A stretch of DNA of 29,297 nucleotides, from the NCBI GenBank assembly GCA_000697055.1, contig JNDT01001741.1, forward strand, positions 1 through 29,297. The letters are read 5' to 3'. This document shows positions 1-9,500 of this stretch, one piece after another; the stretch's first letter is position 1; the number at the start of each line of letters is the position of its first letter. The stretch comes from Saksenaea vasiformis B4078 (Eukaryota > Mucoromycota > Mucoromycetes > Mucorales > Saksenaeaceae). The notes under the pieces are model-generated. The model saw only the letters and a list, made by a program, of their open reading frames with translations, ran no database searches and was not told the origin of the DNA. A program made the translations under genes and the position numbers.

Positions 1-783
1 TCAAACAGCGCGCCAGGACCAAATGCTGCCAAGGTCATGAAGAAGCTCGCGATGTCGCGGTATGTTGGGTTTAGGATGGAGGATGATGAAGAAGAAGCAG
101 AAGAAAGCCCGCGCGAGACATTTCCTGGTCCCACCACCGAGGCCCTTATGGAACCAGAACTTCGGGGGAGGGCGAGATCTGTTTCTTTGGAAACTGTGCG
201 AAAGATTGGTGACCTGGACAGCCAGGTGTTAGAGCGGGCGCTTGTCCGCTTCTATTGCCGAATGGGCCTTTCCGCAAATATTGCCAAAGACGTCACTTAT
301 GCTGGCAGTCTTTGGCATAGTCACCTAGTCTTCGGGAGCCGGTTGCAGCATTCTTCACGCAACCGCGCTGCGTATTATGTTAGGCTAAACATAAGCGTTG
401 ACAGGTAAAGTGCAATATACTTTGTATGTCCATAATAATTCTCGATAATAGATATGCAATCTCCAGCCGCCCCACACAGATCGAGAATATGTGGTATTTT
501 GGTCAAGTGTACTACTACCTCCAACATATCCATAGTGGTGAAAAGCGAACACTTAGTGGCGGTTGGGTTATACAGCCCAGTTACCGACAGACTATCTGGG
601 AGTATCTACTTCCAGCCGTCTGCTGTGGACAAAGTCGTAGTTGTTGACGCTCGGGACATAGATGACTTCGTTGGGCTGTTGACAGAAACGCGATCAGGAA
701 TCGCTGTTGCCCGTTACGCCATCTCGCCACGAATGGTAACAGCACGCAGTGGCGGCAGAATTGGTAGTCTTCGTCTGATTTAG
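1..783 (+). pseudogene. Broken C-terminal part of a transposon-type protein (partial at window edge)
   Basis: The reading frame is open from base 1 to a splice donor at 405 (CAG|GTAAAG). The acceptor is AATAG at 451, giving a 47-nt intron. The next exon reads ...MWYFGQVYYYLQH, then one frameshift near 540 is needed to continue into ...EHLVAVGLYSP and ...DDFVGLL, ending near YAISPRM and a stop at 783. The N-terminal part is acidic and ends with a segment around FGSRLQ and RAAYYVRL. The order 'F-G-x-V-x-x-Y...H, then L-x-A-V, then D-x-x-V-G-L, then Y-x-I-S-P' recalls the C-terminal region of proteins found many times in Mucoromycota DNA transposons. That family assignment is from memory and uncertain. 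Because of the frameshift I treat it as decayed. The 5' part lies outside the window. Confidence 0.4.
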
Positions 784-920
784 CGCATAGCGAGAGAGGT
801 AAGTATTCCACGTTGAAGTAGATCTCTAACAGGCATTGAAGCCAATGGCGAATGATAGCATCGGCTTTATATGAATAGACCATCAATAATACATGAATTC
901 GCTAATAAAAGGATGGCCTA

Positions 921-1165
921 TCCTTTAAAATAAGACGTGGATAAGACGTACATTCAAGAATAAGCGCAATTTTCTCCTTTAAAATAAGACATGAACAAGA
1001 CGTGAAATCAGCGATAAGCATGTTCTTATCCTTTAGAATACGCCTTGAATAAGACATACATTCAAGGATAAGTGCAATTTAATCCTTTAAAATAAGACAT
1101 GAATAAGACCGGCTTAAGCAGAATTCGGACCTTATTTATGTCTTATTTTCATGTCTTATTCCGGG
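921..1165. repeat. 54-bp tandem repeat, four units, ending in a palindrome
   Basis: The core TCCTTTAAAATAAGAC (or a close variant) starts at 921, 975, 1029 and 1083, exactly 54 bp apart each time. Units share a second ATAAGAC box about 20 bp after the start, and units 1 and 3 also share a CATTCAAG-ATAAG-GCAATTT tail. In unit 4 the direct pattern turns into an inverted one: AAAATAAGACATGAATAAG near 1090 pairs with CTTATTTATGTCTTATTTT near 1130-1148 with one mismatch in 19. No ORF of note crosses it. It may be a minisatellite or the internal repeats of a decayed non-autonomous transposon. Confidence 0.75.
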
Positions 1166-1211
1166 ATGCATCCTTTAATCTAAGCCTAATTTTTCTCGTA
1201 GTGCGCTGAGC

Positions 1212-1410
1212 GCGACAACCTTTATTTTACTTACTTAAGTGATGGGTAAAGACGCCACCACAGCCGAGACGGTTCGGGACAAAGGTCATACAGGCTAAAC
1301 TGTAGATTAAAAGACGCGAAAGATTCTGTATGTATATAAACTGACATCCTTACCGGGGATGTAAAGTGAACAGAGCCAAAGAAAAAAAAAGAATTCATGC
1401 GTCCCTTTAC
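1212..1410 (+). repeat. Dispersed repeat R1, copy a (core only)
   Basis: This stretch aligns with the middle of the longer R1 copies at 3.4-4.4 kb and 16.0-16.8 kb. Shared landmarks in order are ACTTAC, a CCACAG...GAGACGGTTCGGGACA block (GACGGTTCGGGACA here and in copy b), GGTCAT-CAGGCTA, TGTATGTATATAAA, CTGACATCCTTACCGGGG and ACAGAGCCAAAG followed by an A-run. Similarity fades after about 1410. The minus strand has an 80-codon frame (1231-1473) that I take to be chance, because it is not preserved in the other copies. Confidence 0.75.
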
Positions 1411-2327
1411 ATACTGCCATTTTACGCGTTCCGATTGGTGCGTTTGGGAACCTGTTACAATGGACCAGTGCAATACACCTGTGATTCAGAAGTAAAGGTA
1501 CCTGATTCTCTGCGCAAAGATACGCTGCTCCTCACCGCAGGATTGAGGTCGTTTCGACGCAAAGTAATATTTGGATGACGTAAATGTGTGCTCAAACTCC
1601 AGTGTTATACGACTTTATAAGCGGGCTGCAGATTTCTATACAACACATTAGCACGTTATTTGTGCAGAAAATGAGTCCAGATGCAGGCAGCTTTCAAAAA
1701 AAAATGCGATATCGATCTCAATTATGCCTTAATCTCACGCTACGTAACCGAGTGGTATTCAAGGAATAACTGCACATTTCTTTGGAGGATTTTACATGAT
1801 GTTACTTCCCCCAAGACAACATTCTGACATTTTGATTTCTTGATTTACTGAACAGTGAATAATCAAAGAAATTCCTCTCGCATAGTTCGCACTGGATAGG
1901 TACTTCCTATTTCGTAATGCCTCGATCCAACGTATGTTGTCTCTTGGTATCTTCATGCCACTTGTGTGCCCCCAAAAATATAAGATGTGAGTGACCTAGC
2001 ACTGCTCGGGAACCAAACAATGTAGTCAGCTTGAATTCAGATGATAGGATGTCAAGGAGAGATTTGCTCGCTATAGCTTGTAAGTTTAGTTATTATGCAA
2101 AGAGTGATATATATAAGCACGATACGGTCAATTGATACTTGAATCGGTAAGAACAAGATAAAAGGTATGACCCGCTTCACCACTGAAGCGGAAAGTACCA
2201 TCCTTTATAAGGATATGGATGTAGAAAGAGCCTCTCTCTTTCCAGCGCGCCATTCTCATGCGATATATCTTCCAAAACCAACACCACTTCATGCCAAACT
2301 AATATGTACTTGGTTAAGTGATATTGT
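1411..2327. other. Intergenic, no feature recognised
   Basis: AT-rich sequence with only short, unrecognisable frames (the longest is about 60-70 codons). I see no splice-compatible gene, no RNA gene signature and no further R1 similarity. Confidence 0.5.
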
Positions 2328-2924
2328 TTATTGATTTGCTTCCGTTTTCTCTCTGGTCTTCGTTGTTTCCTTTATTACTGCTGTTGCCGTTTTCACTGTA
2401 TCGATTTCCGTTGATGCTTTCGATTCCTTTAGTTGCTTTGACTCCTTTGACTCGTTTGACTCTTTTGACTCCTTCGATTCCTTCGATTTCTTTAACTCCT
2501 TTGACTCCTCTGATTCCTTTGTTTCCTTTGGCTTTTTTCGCTCCTCTGGTTTCTTTGACTGTTCTGATTCTTCCGACTCCTTTATTTTTTCTGATTGATC
2601 CGATTTCTTTGGTTTAGCAGATTTGACTCTACGTTTTGGCGTTCCGCCTCTCCATTTTCTGATGATAGTACTAATGGTGGAAGCGGGTTTGTCCATGAGG
2701 CGTGCTATTTCAGCCTGCGATACTCCGTACTTATAGAGCCAGAATATGCCTCCAAGATCGAATTCGGTAGTAGGGTAGGCGGGCTTACGTCCTTTAACCG
2801 CAGCATTTTCTGATGCCTTGAGAGGTTCGCCTTCTTTGAGAGATTCGGTTGCTTTGAGAGATTCGTCTGCCTTGGGTGCTTCGCCCGCCTTGGAAGCTTC
2901 GCCTGCCTTGAGAGATTCGGCCAT
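2328..2924 (-). CDS. Small helix-turn-helix protein with Ser/Lys/Glu-rich disordered tail
   Basis: Single-exon frame of 198 aa from the ATG at 2924. The frame is open four codons further, but only to a GTG. Residues 1-45 are a degenerate run of short Lys-Ala/Gly-Glu units (ESLKAGEASKAGEAPK...). Residues about 54-95 form a helix-turn-helix: FDLGGIFWLYKYGVSQAEI then ARLMDKPASTISTIIRKWRG, the pattern of homeodomain-like HTHs in Tc1/mariner and related transposases (hydrophobic helix, G-V-S-x-x-E-I-A-R, K-P-x-S-T-I-S-x-I-I). The remaining 100 residues are almost only S, K, E and T with repeated KESKES units, so probably disordered. No DDE catalytic domain follows. It could be a domesticated transposase DNA-binding domain, a transposon accessory protein, or a fragment kept open by the repeat. 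The open frame is clear; its function is unknown. Confidence 0.55.
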   Translation of the reverse strand: MAESLKAGEASKAGEAPKADESLKATESLKEGEPLKASENAAVKGRKPAYPTTEFDLGGIFWLYKYGVSQAEIARLMDKPASTISTIIRKWRGGTPKRRVKSAKPKKSDQSEKIKESEESEQSKKPEERKKPKETKESEESKELKKSKESKESKESNESKESKQLKESKASTEIDTVKTATAVIKETTKTREKTEANQ

Positions 2925-3411
2925 TGGAAGATGCACTCAATATGAGGTTCAAAATGGGGAAGGATTTGTGTGACTGTAGTGGATATCAGACCCCATTGCT
3001 ATGGCATTCTGCTATCCACACAACTTCCGAGTGATTGTGTTACACAAACACTGACATGCTATTCTGCGAGATTGAGGTCGTTCTTAACATTCAAAACCCG
3101 GACACACTGTTTCAAAGAGAAAAAAACTGACCATGATTGGGGTCTATAGATCGTACTCGTTATGACCATATAAGATCATTGAACCTACGTGTGCATAAAT
3201 GGTTCTGTTTGCATATTATATCCCTTGGATCGTACTCGGAGAATTTCATCTTTTTGGATCAGCACAAAGACAATGCACTTGTAGCAACGCATCACACATC
3301 TACAATAAACAGCATTTGACCTTCCCTTTCTTAGTGATGCTGGAAATTATCAATGAATTTTTCCCATGATTTCGCGTCTTTTGTTTCAATCGAAAACTCG
3401 AGTGTTTTACA
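2925..3411. other. Intergenic, no feature recognised
   Basis: This includes the region upstream of the HTH ORF. Only short frames are present (60 codons on the plus strand at 3137-3319). I see no clear promoter element and no repeat similarity. Confidence 0.45.
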
Positions 3412-4385
3412 CTATTTATTGAATGAATTTTTACGCTACTCTATGTGAATTCTGCGTCCGTCGAGAGCCAGGTTTGCGCTAAATAAGGGATGAAATATGC
3501 GGTCATCAGTACATAAATTGGCGATAAAATAATACTCCACTCACATCAACTTGGTCCCCAGACGGACGCAAAATTTATTCGAGTAGTATAAAAATCCATT
3601 CATCGTTAATAAATGGAAGATACTTTGATATCATTTCACTTACCCTGAAGGGCATAGCTGCCCAATGACAGCAGTCTGCTCCGCATCTGGCGCGATGGGG
3701 ACCGGCAGTAGATATTACACTGGCGCAAGCGCCAGTTTGGGTGTTAACACCATGCAGAGGACTTGAAGCGATGCAACGTATGGCGAGGTTCTGTCGTAGA
3801 AGTTGGAGCGAGGCTGCGTGTGACAACATTTACTTACCTGGTGGTGAACAATGGGCTACACCACAGACGAGACGGTTCGGGACAGGGGTCATGCAGGCTA
3901 AAGAATAGACATAAAGACATGAATAATCCTGTATGTATATAAATTGACATCCTTACCGGGGATGACTTTTTGAAAAACAGAGCCAAAGAATTTAAAAATG
4001 GTTCATGCGTTCCTTTAAATGCGGATCATTTTTGGATAAAACCTTTTCTGGTCTTGAGGCATTTTTGTTGCTTTCCGACAGAATATTAGGAAATCGATCA
4101 CTGAAGTTCCTCAATGCAAAGATAATGTTCTTGCTTCAACGGAACTTTTGCCTTACCTTGAGACATTTTACTGCTTCCGGAAGAATAGCGAAAAACCATT
4201 GCTGAAGCACTTTAATGCAAAACTGAGGTTACTCAGACGCGAATTATTTCTTGGATTAACGCAAATGAACCACTTCTTCGCGCCAAGACGCATCACTCTC
4301 CAGCGCAAAATTTACTTGACTTGAACGTCTCATAATATTTATTTGATGCAACCGCTCACTGAAAATCCAATATTTTGTCAATCTA
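3412..4385 (+). repeat. Dispersed repeat R1, copy b (longest copy)
   Basis: About 970 bp that aligns end to end, with gaps, to 15984-16803. Shared landmarks in order: TTTTTACGCTACTCTA; GTTTGCGCTAA; ATATGCGGTCAT-AGT; AAAATAATAC; ACATCAACTTG-CCCCAGACG; AAATGGAAG; CTTACTTACCTGGTG; the TGTATGTATATAAATTGACATCC core; GCCAAAGAA; and near the end GGATTAACGCAAA and CAGCGCAAAATTTA-TTGAACGT. On the minus strand, splice-like signals are kept in both long copies: a donor at GATGTGAGT/GATGTAAGT, an acceptor at TTAGCGC, and a donor at CCAGGTAAGTAA. No recognisable protein is encoded. It could be a solo LTR, a non-autonomous element or a multiplied gene remnant. Confidence 0.8.
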
Positions 4386-5093
4386 AAAAAAACCTCTGTT
4401 AGAATTAAACCCGGATGTAGATCCGTAACAAACATCTCCATGAAAGAATCCAGAATGAACGTAATAGTACCAACCATGCCCTGCCAACCGTATTGAGGGG
4501 TACTGATTTGACGTACTTTGCATCCATCACATAGTCCTACTTTTTACGGATTTCCTGTAATACATGCTCATACGACACACCGCAACCATTTGCAAAAGGC
4601 GCAACAGTACGAGTACAGGTGGTTGCTGTATCGATGCACGATGTAACGGATCCGTATATTTACCTGTTGTTTTGATTTCACCATGTCTACTTCAGTTTTC
4701 CCCCTCACACGTATCGGATGGGTATGTATAGTCAAAATATCGTTAGGAAACTGGATTCTAGGCAAGCTCAAAGAACTGAAAACGAAAAACGATTCCATAA
4801 CAGGAACGAGTATATTATGAAAAATGTCATCAAGAAAGCGATGATCGAGACATTCGTTAATGCGTGACTTTTTATCGGACTGAGAAGTACACGAGACGTG
4901 GTAAAGGAGTTATTCAGTGAAAGAATCAGGAACTCTGGTATAAAGATCACTATCCAATTAACCGAACCGACTGAGTTGTGCTGAGTATACATTTGGATAT
5001 TGATGTGTGACAAAGATGTTTAGACAAAGCAGTTCAAGTGTCGTTCGTTCTAGGGTTTATCAGCAAAATAGGAGGAAAAGAAAATCCGCTCAT
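4386..5093. other. Unassigned stretch downstream of the Fanzor remnant
   Basis: Two overlapping minus-strand frames (4768-5013 and 4568-4798) lie in different phases, contain hydrophobic runs and match nothing I recognise. Their position, between two R1 copies and 3' of the Fanzor frame, suggests they belong to the same inserted or decayed segment. I do not call them genes. Confidence 0.35.
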
Positions 5094-5850
5094 TTAGATA
5101 GGTGTAATTCTTGCGTCGGTGATCGCGAAAGGATTGTTTGTGATGGACAATTTCAACGGCGAGAACACCGGCAACGTCCATCTCGGTGTTGCTGCGCACA
5201 GCAACTGGGCTGCTCCTGCTATTCCAGTGCATACTGCGGCTTGATTGTCACGACTCTGCGTCGTATAGCCGCATATGAATGCAGGACAGGTAGTATTGTT
5301 ACATTGCAATGCTCCCTTAATTGTTCGTAATTTCATCTGGCCGTCCACCATTCGATACGCCTTCTACGGCTGGCTCAAAGAATAGCAGTAAGGGCACGTC
5401 TTCGATGAATTGTACTCATTGGTCATAGCAACTGTCGTATATCGCATATGCCTATTTCTTAGTTGACACCCACCACGGCGATAGCGGCCCAAAATTCGCG
5501 ATCCAACACACGTCCCTCCAGTACCAATACACATTACAGGTAGTACTTTCACATCCTCCTCATCAGAGGCTGCACTTTGTAAATATTTTCTTTCTTGCGC
5601 ACAAAGGATGTCATACGCTCTCTTGGTGCGATGGAAGACGGTTGATCTATCTCGGACAGTCGCACGGTGGAATAAAAGCTTCTCAACGTTTCTTTCTCAT
5701 CACGACACACCTGAAAGAAACAGAGCATTGTTATTATTTACCGACGAAAAGCATTTAATCACCTTGTGCCGGTCAAGGCAATCTGCAGCGGATGGAGCGT
5801 TTCCAAGATTATACTCGCTTAACTTTTTTTTTCTGACTCAAGTACAGTTG
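5094..5850 (-). pseudogene. Fanzor (eukaryotic TnpB-like RNA-guided nuclease) C-terminal remnant
   Basis: One minus-strand frame runs from about 5850 to the stop at 5094-5096, broken by a tandem TGA TGA at 5697-5702 and a TAG at 5364-5366. Landmarks from the N-terminal side: HRATVRDRSTVFHRTKRAYD (basic helical segment), then DEEDVKVLPVMCIGTG (the usual strand before the 'GTG' turn of RuvC), then SRILGRYRRGG, then TTVAMTNEYNSSKTCPYC. After the TAG come LQCNNTTCPAF and TQSRDNQAAVCTGIAGA. This gives the zinc-ribbon CxxC and CxxxxC pairs and the RuvC-III motif R-D-x-x-A-A, in the order expected for Fanzor/TnpB C-termini. The N-terminal half and RuvC-I are not visible. Fanzor proteins cleave DNA guided by an RNA transcribed from the element's end; this copy cannot be functional as read. 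Only the family placement is certain enough to state. Confidence 0.75.
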
Positions 5851-6007
5851 CAATGTCCTGTAAACGGAACAACATGATTTTTCCATTATGAAAGCAAAGG
5901 GTCTATGTACCAACCTTTTTTCGTCTCTGCAGCTTGCGTCAACTATGTCTACAAAAAGAGATCTCGTTCAACTGCTTGGCTGTTGAATTGAATATCTACG
6001 TGATTTT

Positions 6008-6218
6008 TCTCCAACGAATAGCGAGAAACCATCACTGATACAATGAACTACTCCGATGCAAGCCTCAGGTCATGAGCCGCGAAACTACTCGTTGGATTGA
6101 CGTAAAATAAACCATTTCTCCGCGCAAAGACGCATCACTTCCCAGCGCAAAATTTATTCAACCTGAACGTAATGTGATATTTGATGCGCAGGCTCATCCA
6201 AAATCCAGTATTTTTGAT
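6008..6218 (+). repeat. Dispersed repeat R1, copy c (3' end only)
   Basis: Aligns with the last 200 bp of copy b (about 4180-4385): GAATAGCGA-AAACCAT, then GGATT-ACGTAAA, CGCGC-AAGACGCATCAC, CCAGCGCAAAATTTATTCAA, GAACGTAAT, and CCAAAATCCAGTATTTT at the end. It has the same orientation as copy b, so the Fanzor remnant lies between two direct copies of the R1 3' end. Confidence 0.75.
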
Positions 6219-6561
6219 TAAGAAAGTTGAGTGCGTTGGGATCCTGCCGTTAGGGGACTTGGCAGTTGTCGGAGGGGAGTAGCGAATCCTGGAATGGGGA
6301 GATACATATGCGCGTGCGTGTATGCGAGTGTGTGTGGATATATCACCACACGAACCATTACCATGCGTTATAATAAATGTTTGTGGTCCATGTTCTCTCC
6401 TTGATGAAAACGTTAGGCTAACTTCCCTTTCCCATGTTAAAAATGGATAACTAATCGGTAAGGAGTGATCCTGTCATAGTCTATTTGTGGAAATGTAAGC
6501 CAAAAGCGAAACGTGGAACCCCGTAATAGTATTTAAAAAAAAGTCTTTTTATTGTCTTCCA
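6219..6561. other. 3' flank of the RasGEF gene
   Basis: No gene is seen. On the minus strand an AATAAA lies at 6548-6553, only a few bases after the RasGEF stop codon, and could serve as its poly(A) signal. A GT/GC-rich simple stretch (ATGCGCGTGCGTGTATGCGA) lies near 6308-6330. Confidence 0.4.
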
Positions 6562-9500
6562 TCACCGCGCTGCGACACATGGTTGGCCTTCGCATTGTCC
6601 AATATGATAGCAATTCATAACGGCTTGAATGCGTGTTTCCAATGCATCTCCTACTGGATCCAGTGGTGCGGTGCTAGGTTCATCAAACACAGATCTAAAA
6701 ACACCAGGAAAAAAAGCTAAATACTCCAGATCGCCTGCGAACCAATAGTTTTCACTTGTGTAGTTCAGTACGCTGTCAATAAATTTGCTCAACATTCTGA
6801 ACTTTGAGAAATTGATGAGCCGGGTATTGGTTAGTGTTGGGTTTCCGTCAATGTAAAAGGTCAAATCCTTGAGCACCATGGGGAAAAAAGGAACAACAGG
6901 TGCTTTGGCTTTGACTAACGCTTGACGATAGACACTCATATTATTTGTTACATCCAGATAGTTTTGAAGAGTCTGAAACGTCGCCAGATCTCGATTGGAA
7001 AGTGCTTGCCAATCGGGAAGCTTCTGAACCGATTGTGCTAGTAATCCCATAGTGATGACCATGCTTGTATGAAAATTATTCCATTCCAAACATAACTAAT
7101 TCAATGAATTTAGCTTTCTTGTTCATTTTCCAACGATATTTACCTTGGCCACTTCAATAAGTTTGCGAAGCGTCGCCCGCCGCTGTTTTGATTGTTTTAC
7201 TGTACAGATCTCGTGAGACACCCAGTGACTCAGCTACGTAGAAAGTAAACATCTTTTTTTTTTCTCTCTTTCGTAATCGATTTACCATATTAGCACGTTT
7301 GGTAAGCATGTCAATGTAGTTTGTGCTATTTTTGGTGCAATTATTTCGACCATGATTCATATACTCATACGCAGAGATACATTTAAAAATGTAAAAATCG
7401 GCTAGCGTCAAATAACGAGCAATTTCTTTGCCTTCAAACGCTGTCAACGCGGTTGTGGAGGAAGATGCTTGTGATGCGACAGAAAGTGTAGGGGATGCAG
7501 GTGGTGTATTCATACTTGAAACAAAAGATAATAAAGTCGGAGCTCCTGATGGTCGTCGTAGTGGAGACGGTGGAACAGAAGGGAATAGATTGCTTGTGCG
7601 GAGACCAGGAAAAGATGGTGAACTCATAGCGACGAAAGAGTGACGCTTTCGTGTATTCTGAGACATCTACAACTCCAATTAGAGAAAAGAAGTCTATATT
7701 CATATGTCTTCTTACCTGTAATTCTAACGATTCTTTGATCATATTGGCTTCCGTTGTGAACCCTGCGCGTTGAATATCATTATCGAGGAAAGATTCCAAG
7801 CGATGAAGTAGAGCGGAATTGTATTTGAAATCTTGATGTTGTAATTTGATCCATCGTGAAACTACATTAAGTACTCTATCCCTTGATTAGCGAAGAAATG
7901 CAATGACGAGACTTACTTGACTTGAATGCATCGTTGCCATTTCTTGAGGTAGTCTGGTTCGCCCGACATGGTCTCGAGATGAAAACGGCCAATGAGATTC
8001 TCCAATAGATCCATCGAATCGGTGAAACACGCGTGGCTCATCAAGTAGGTGTCAACATAGTCGAGATCTGTACATCAATGAGATCTTATGTTGATTATAG
8101 CTTTTTGTTTACCTTGGGCTGTTTCGTCTGCTAATTTCAGAAATAATTTTTCGGCTGTTCCTGCAAACACTTGGAGTTTCCCCGCAATAACCTCCAGAAG
8201 TAGTACTTCACGTCCGTGTTCTGATATCCGAACGATTTTCGTCTGATCTTCTTTACGCTGTTCTGCTATAGAAAGAAGGTCAGCATACTATACTCTTTTG
8301 CTTTTCCTCTCTTCTTATTTACCTCCGGAAGAATGCATGTGATTTGCTTGGAAAAGCTGCAAACGGATGAGGGGCTTTGTTCCGATGTGCGTTCTTCTTT
8401 CTTCTTACCTCATGTTCGTTAAATGTTCCACCAGGAGTAGGAGAAAGAGGAGGTGGAGGAGGAGTTTTTTTTTTTAACGTGATTGTCGATTGATTTCGCT
8501 TGAGACGTAAAATGTTCCACGAACTGTAATGGCTTTTTACATCAGTCCTCTTTCCTTCTTCTCTCTCTCTTACACGAATACCTTTCATCATTTCTAGACG
8601 CAGATTTGGATGACCGATGCAATGAGCCACCTATGCTCCTGACTGTCTTGGATCGTCGGGAAGCATAGGCTTCATCATTGGATCGATTATGCCGTGGAGG
8701 CAATGGAGGTAAAGATGATACAGGCGTGGGTACTTGAGCCCTTCGGATATCACCTTCTGATCGACAATGTTTCATTTTTCCTTCATCTTGACCGTTCTGT
8801 TTATGAAAAGTAGGAGGTTCTGGCGCTGTCTCGGCTGCACTATTTGTGGAAGCAACTGGTTGTATCTTTTTGTCGCTCGCAATAGAGGATTCGCCTAACA
8901 ACAACGGTGTGGAAGTCGTACTCTCGATGACCGAGTGAAGGGTTGAATGCGACGAAGAAGACCGAGCTGAGAAGTAAGATGAAGCCGAGGAAGCCATCTG
9001 ATCAATGGACTGTAAATCATCCACTGCTTCGTAGTAATCGTCCTCGTGAATATCTAAACTTTCTGCTCCATCATGATGATTGATCATCGATGCTGAAACG
9101 GGAGGTGACGGTAAGGATGTGTATTCAAAAAAGGATGGATCGTCATAGTAATGCTCTGATGGTTCCAGAGACCGACGATAGTCATTGACAAAAGCTGATT
9201 GTCGACGCCTTGTTTTTTCCATTGTTGGTAAAGGTGGAGGTGGGGGTAAGGGTGGAGGCGTGAAGAGTTCGTTTGACCCATTGTGATCGTCCTGTACAAA
9301 AGGAGTACATTTGTTATGATTACAACCGGTGTCTTTCTTCTTCTCGTTTCCTTTGCTTGCCTCTCTCGGCATGTATGGGTTGCTCCGGCTGCTCAAGAGG
9401 CTACCAATACTATCGCGTTTACTGACATTGACAGGAAGGAATACGTCCTTCAACGTCTTTCCCTTTGTTGGTTCACGACGATAAAACAAGGTTCGTAATG

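Noticed and set aside
921..1165. CRISPR-like array
   Set aside because: Units are contiguous and diverged with no unique spacers, and the genome is eukaryotic.
2318..2617. Hydrophobic Leu/Pro-rich plus ORF resembling a membrane protein
   Set aside because: Complement of the KES-repeat tail of the HTH gene; the composition is explained by the opposite strand.
5007..5330. Cys/Arg-rich plus-strand ORF of 107 codons
   Set aside because: It is antisense to the Fanzor zinc-ribbon region; its cysteines are a by-product of the opposite frame.
8319..8630. 103-codon minus ORF with PPPPPLSPTPGG
   Set aside because: Reads through two introns of the RasGEF gene; only the middle part is the real exon 8523-8409.
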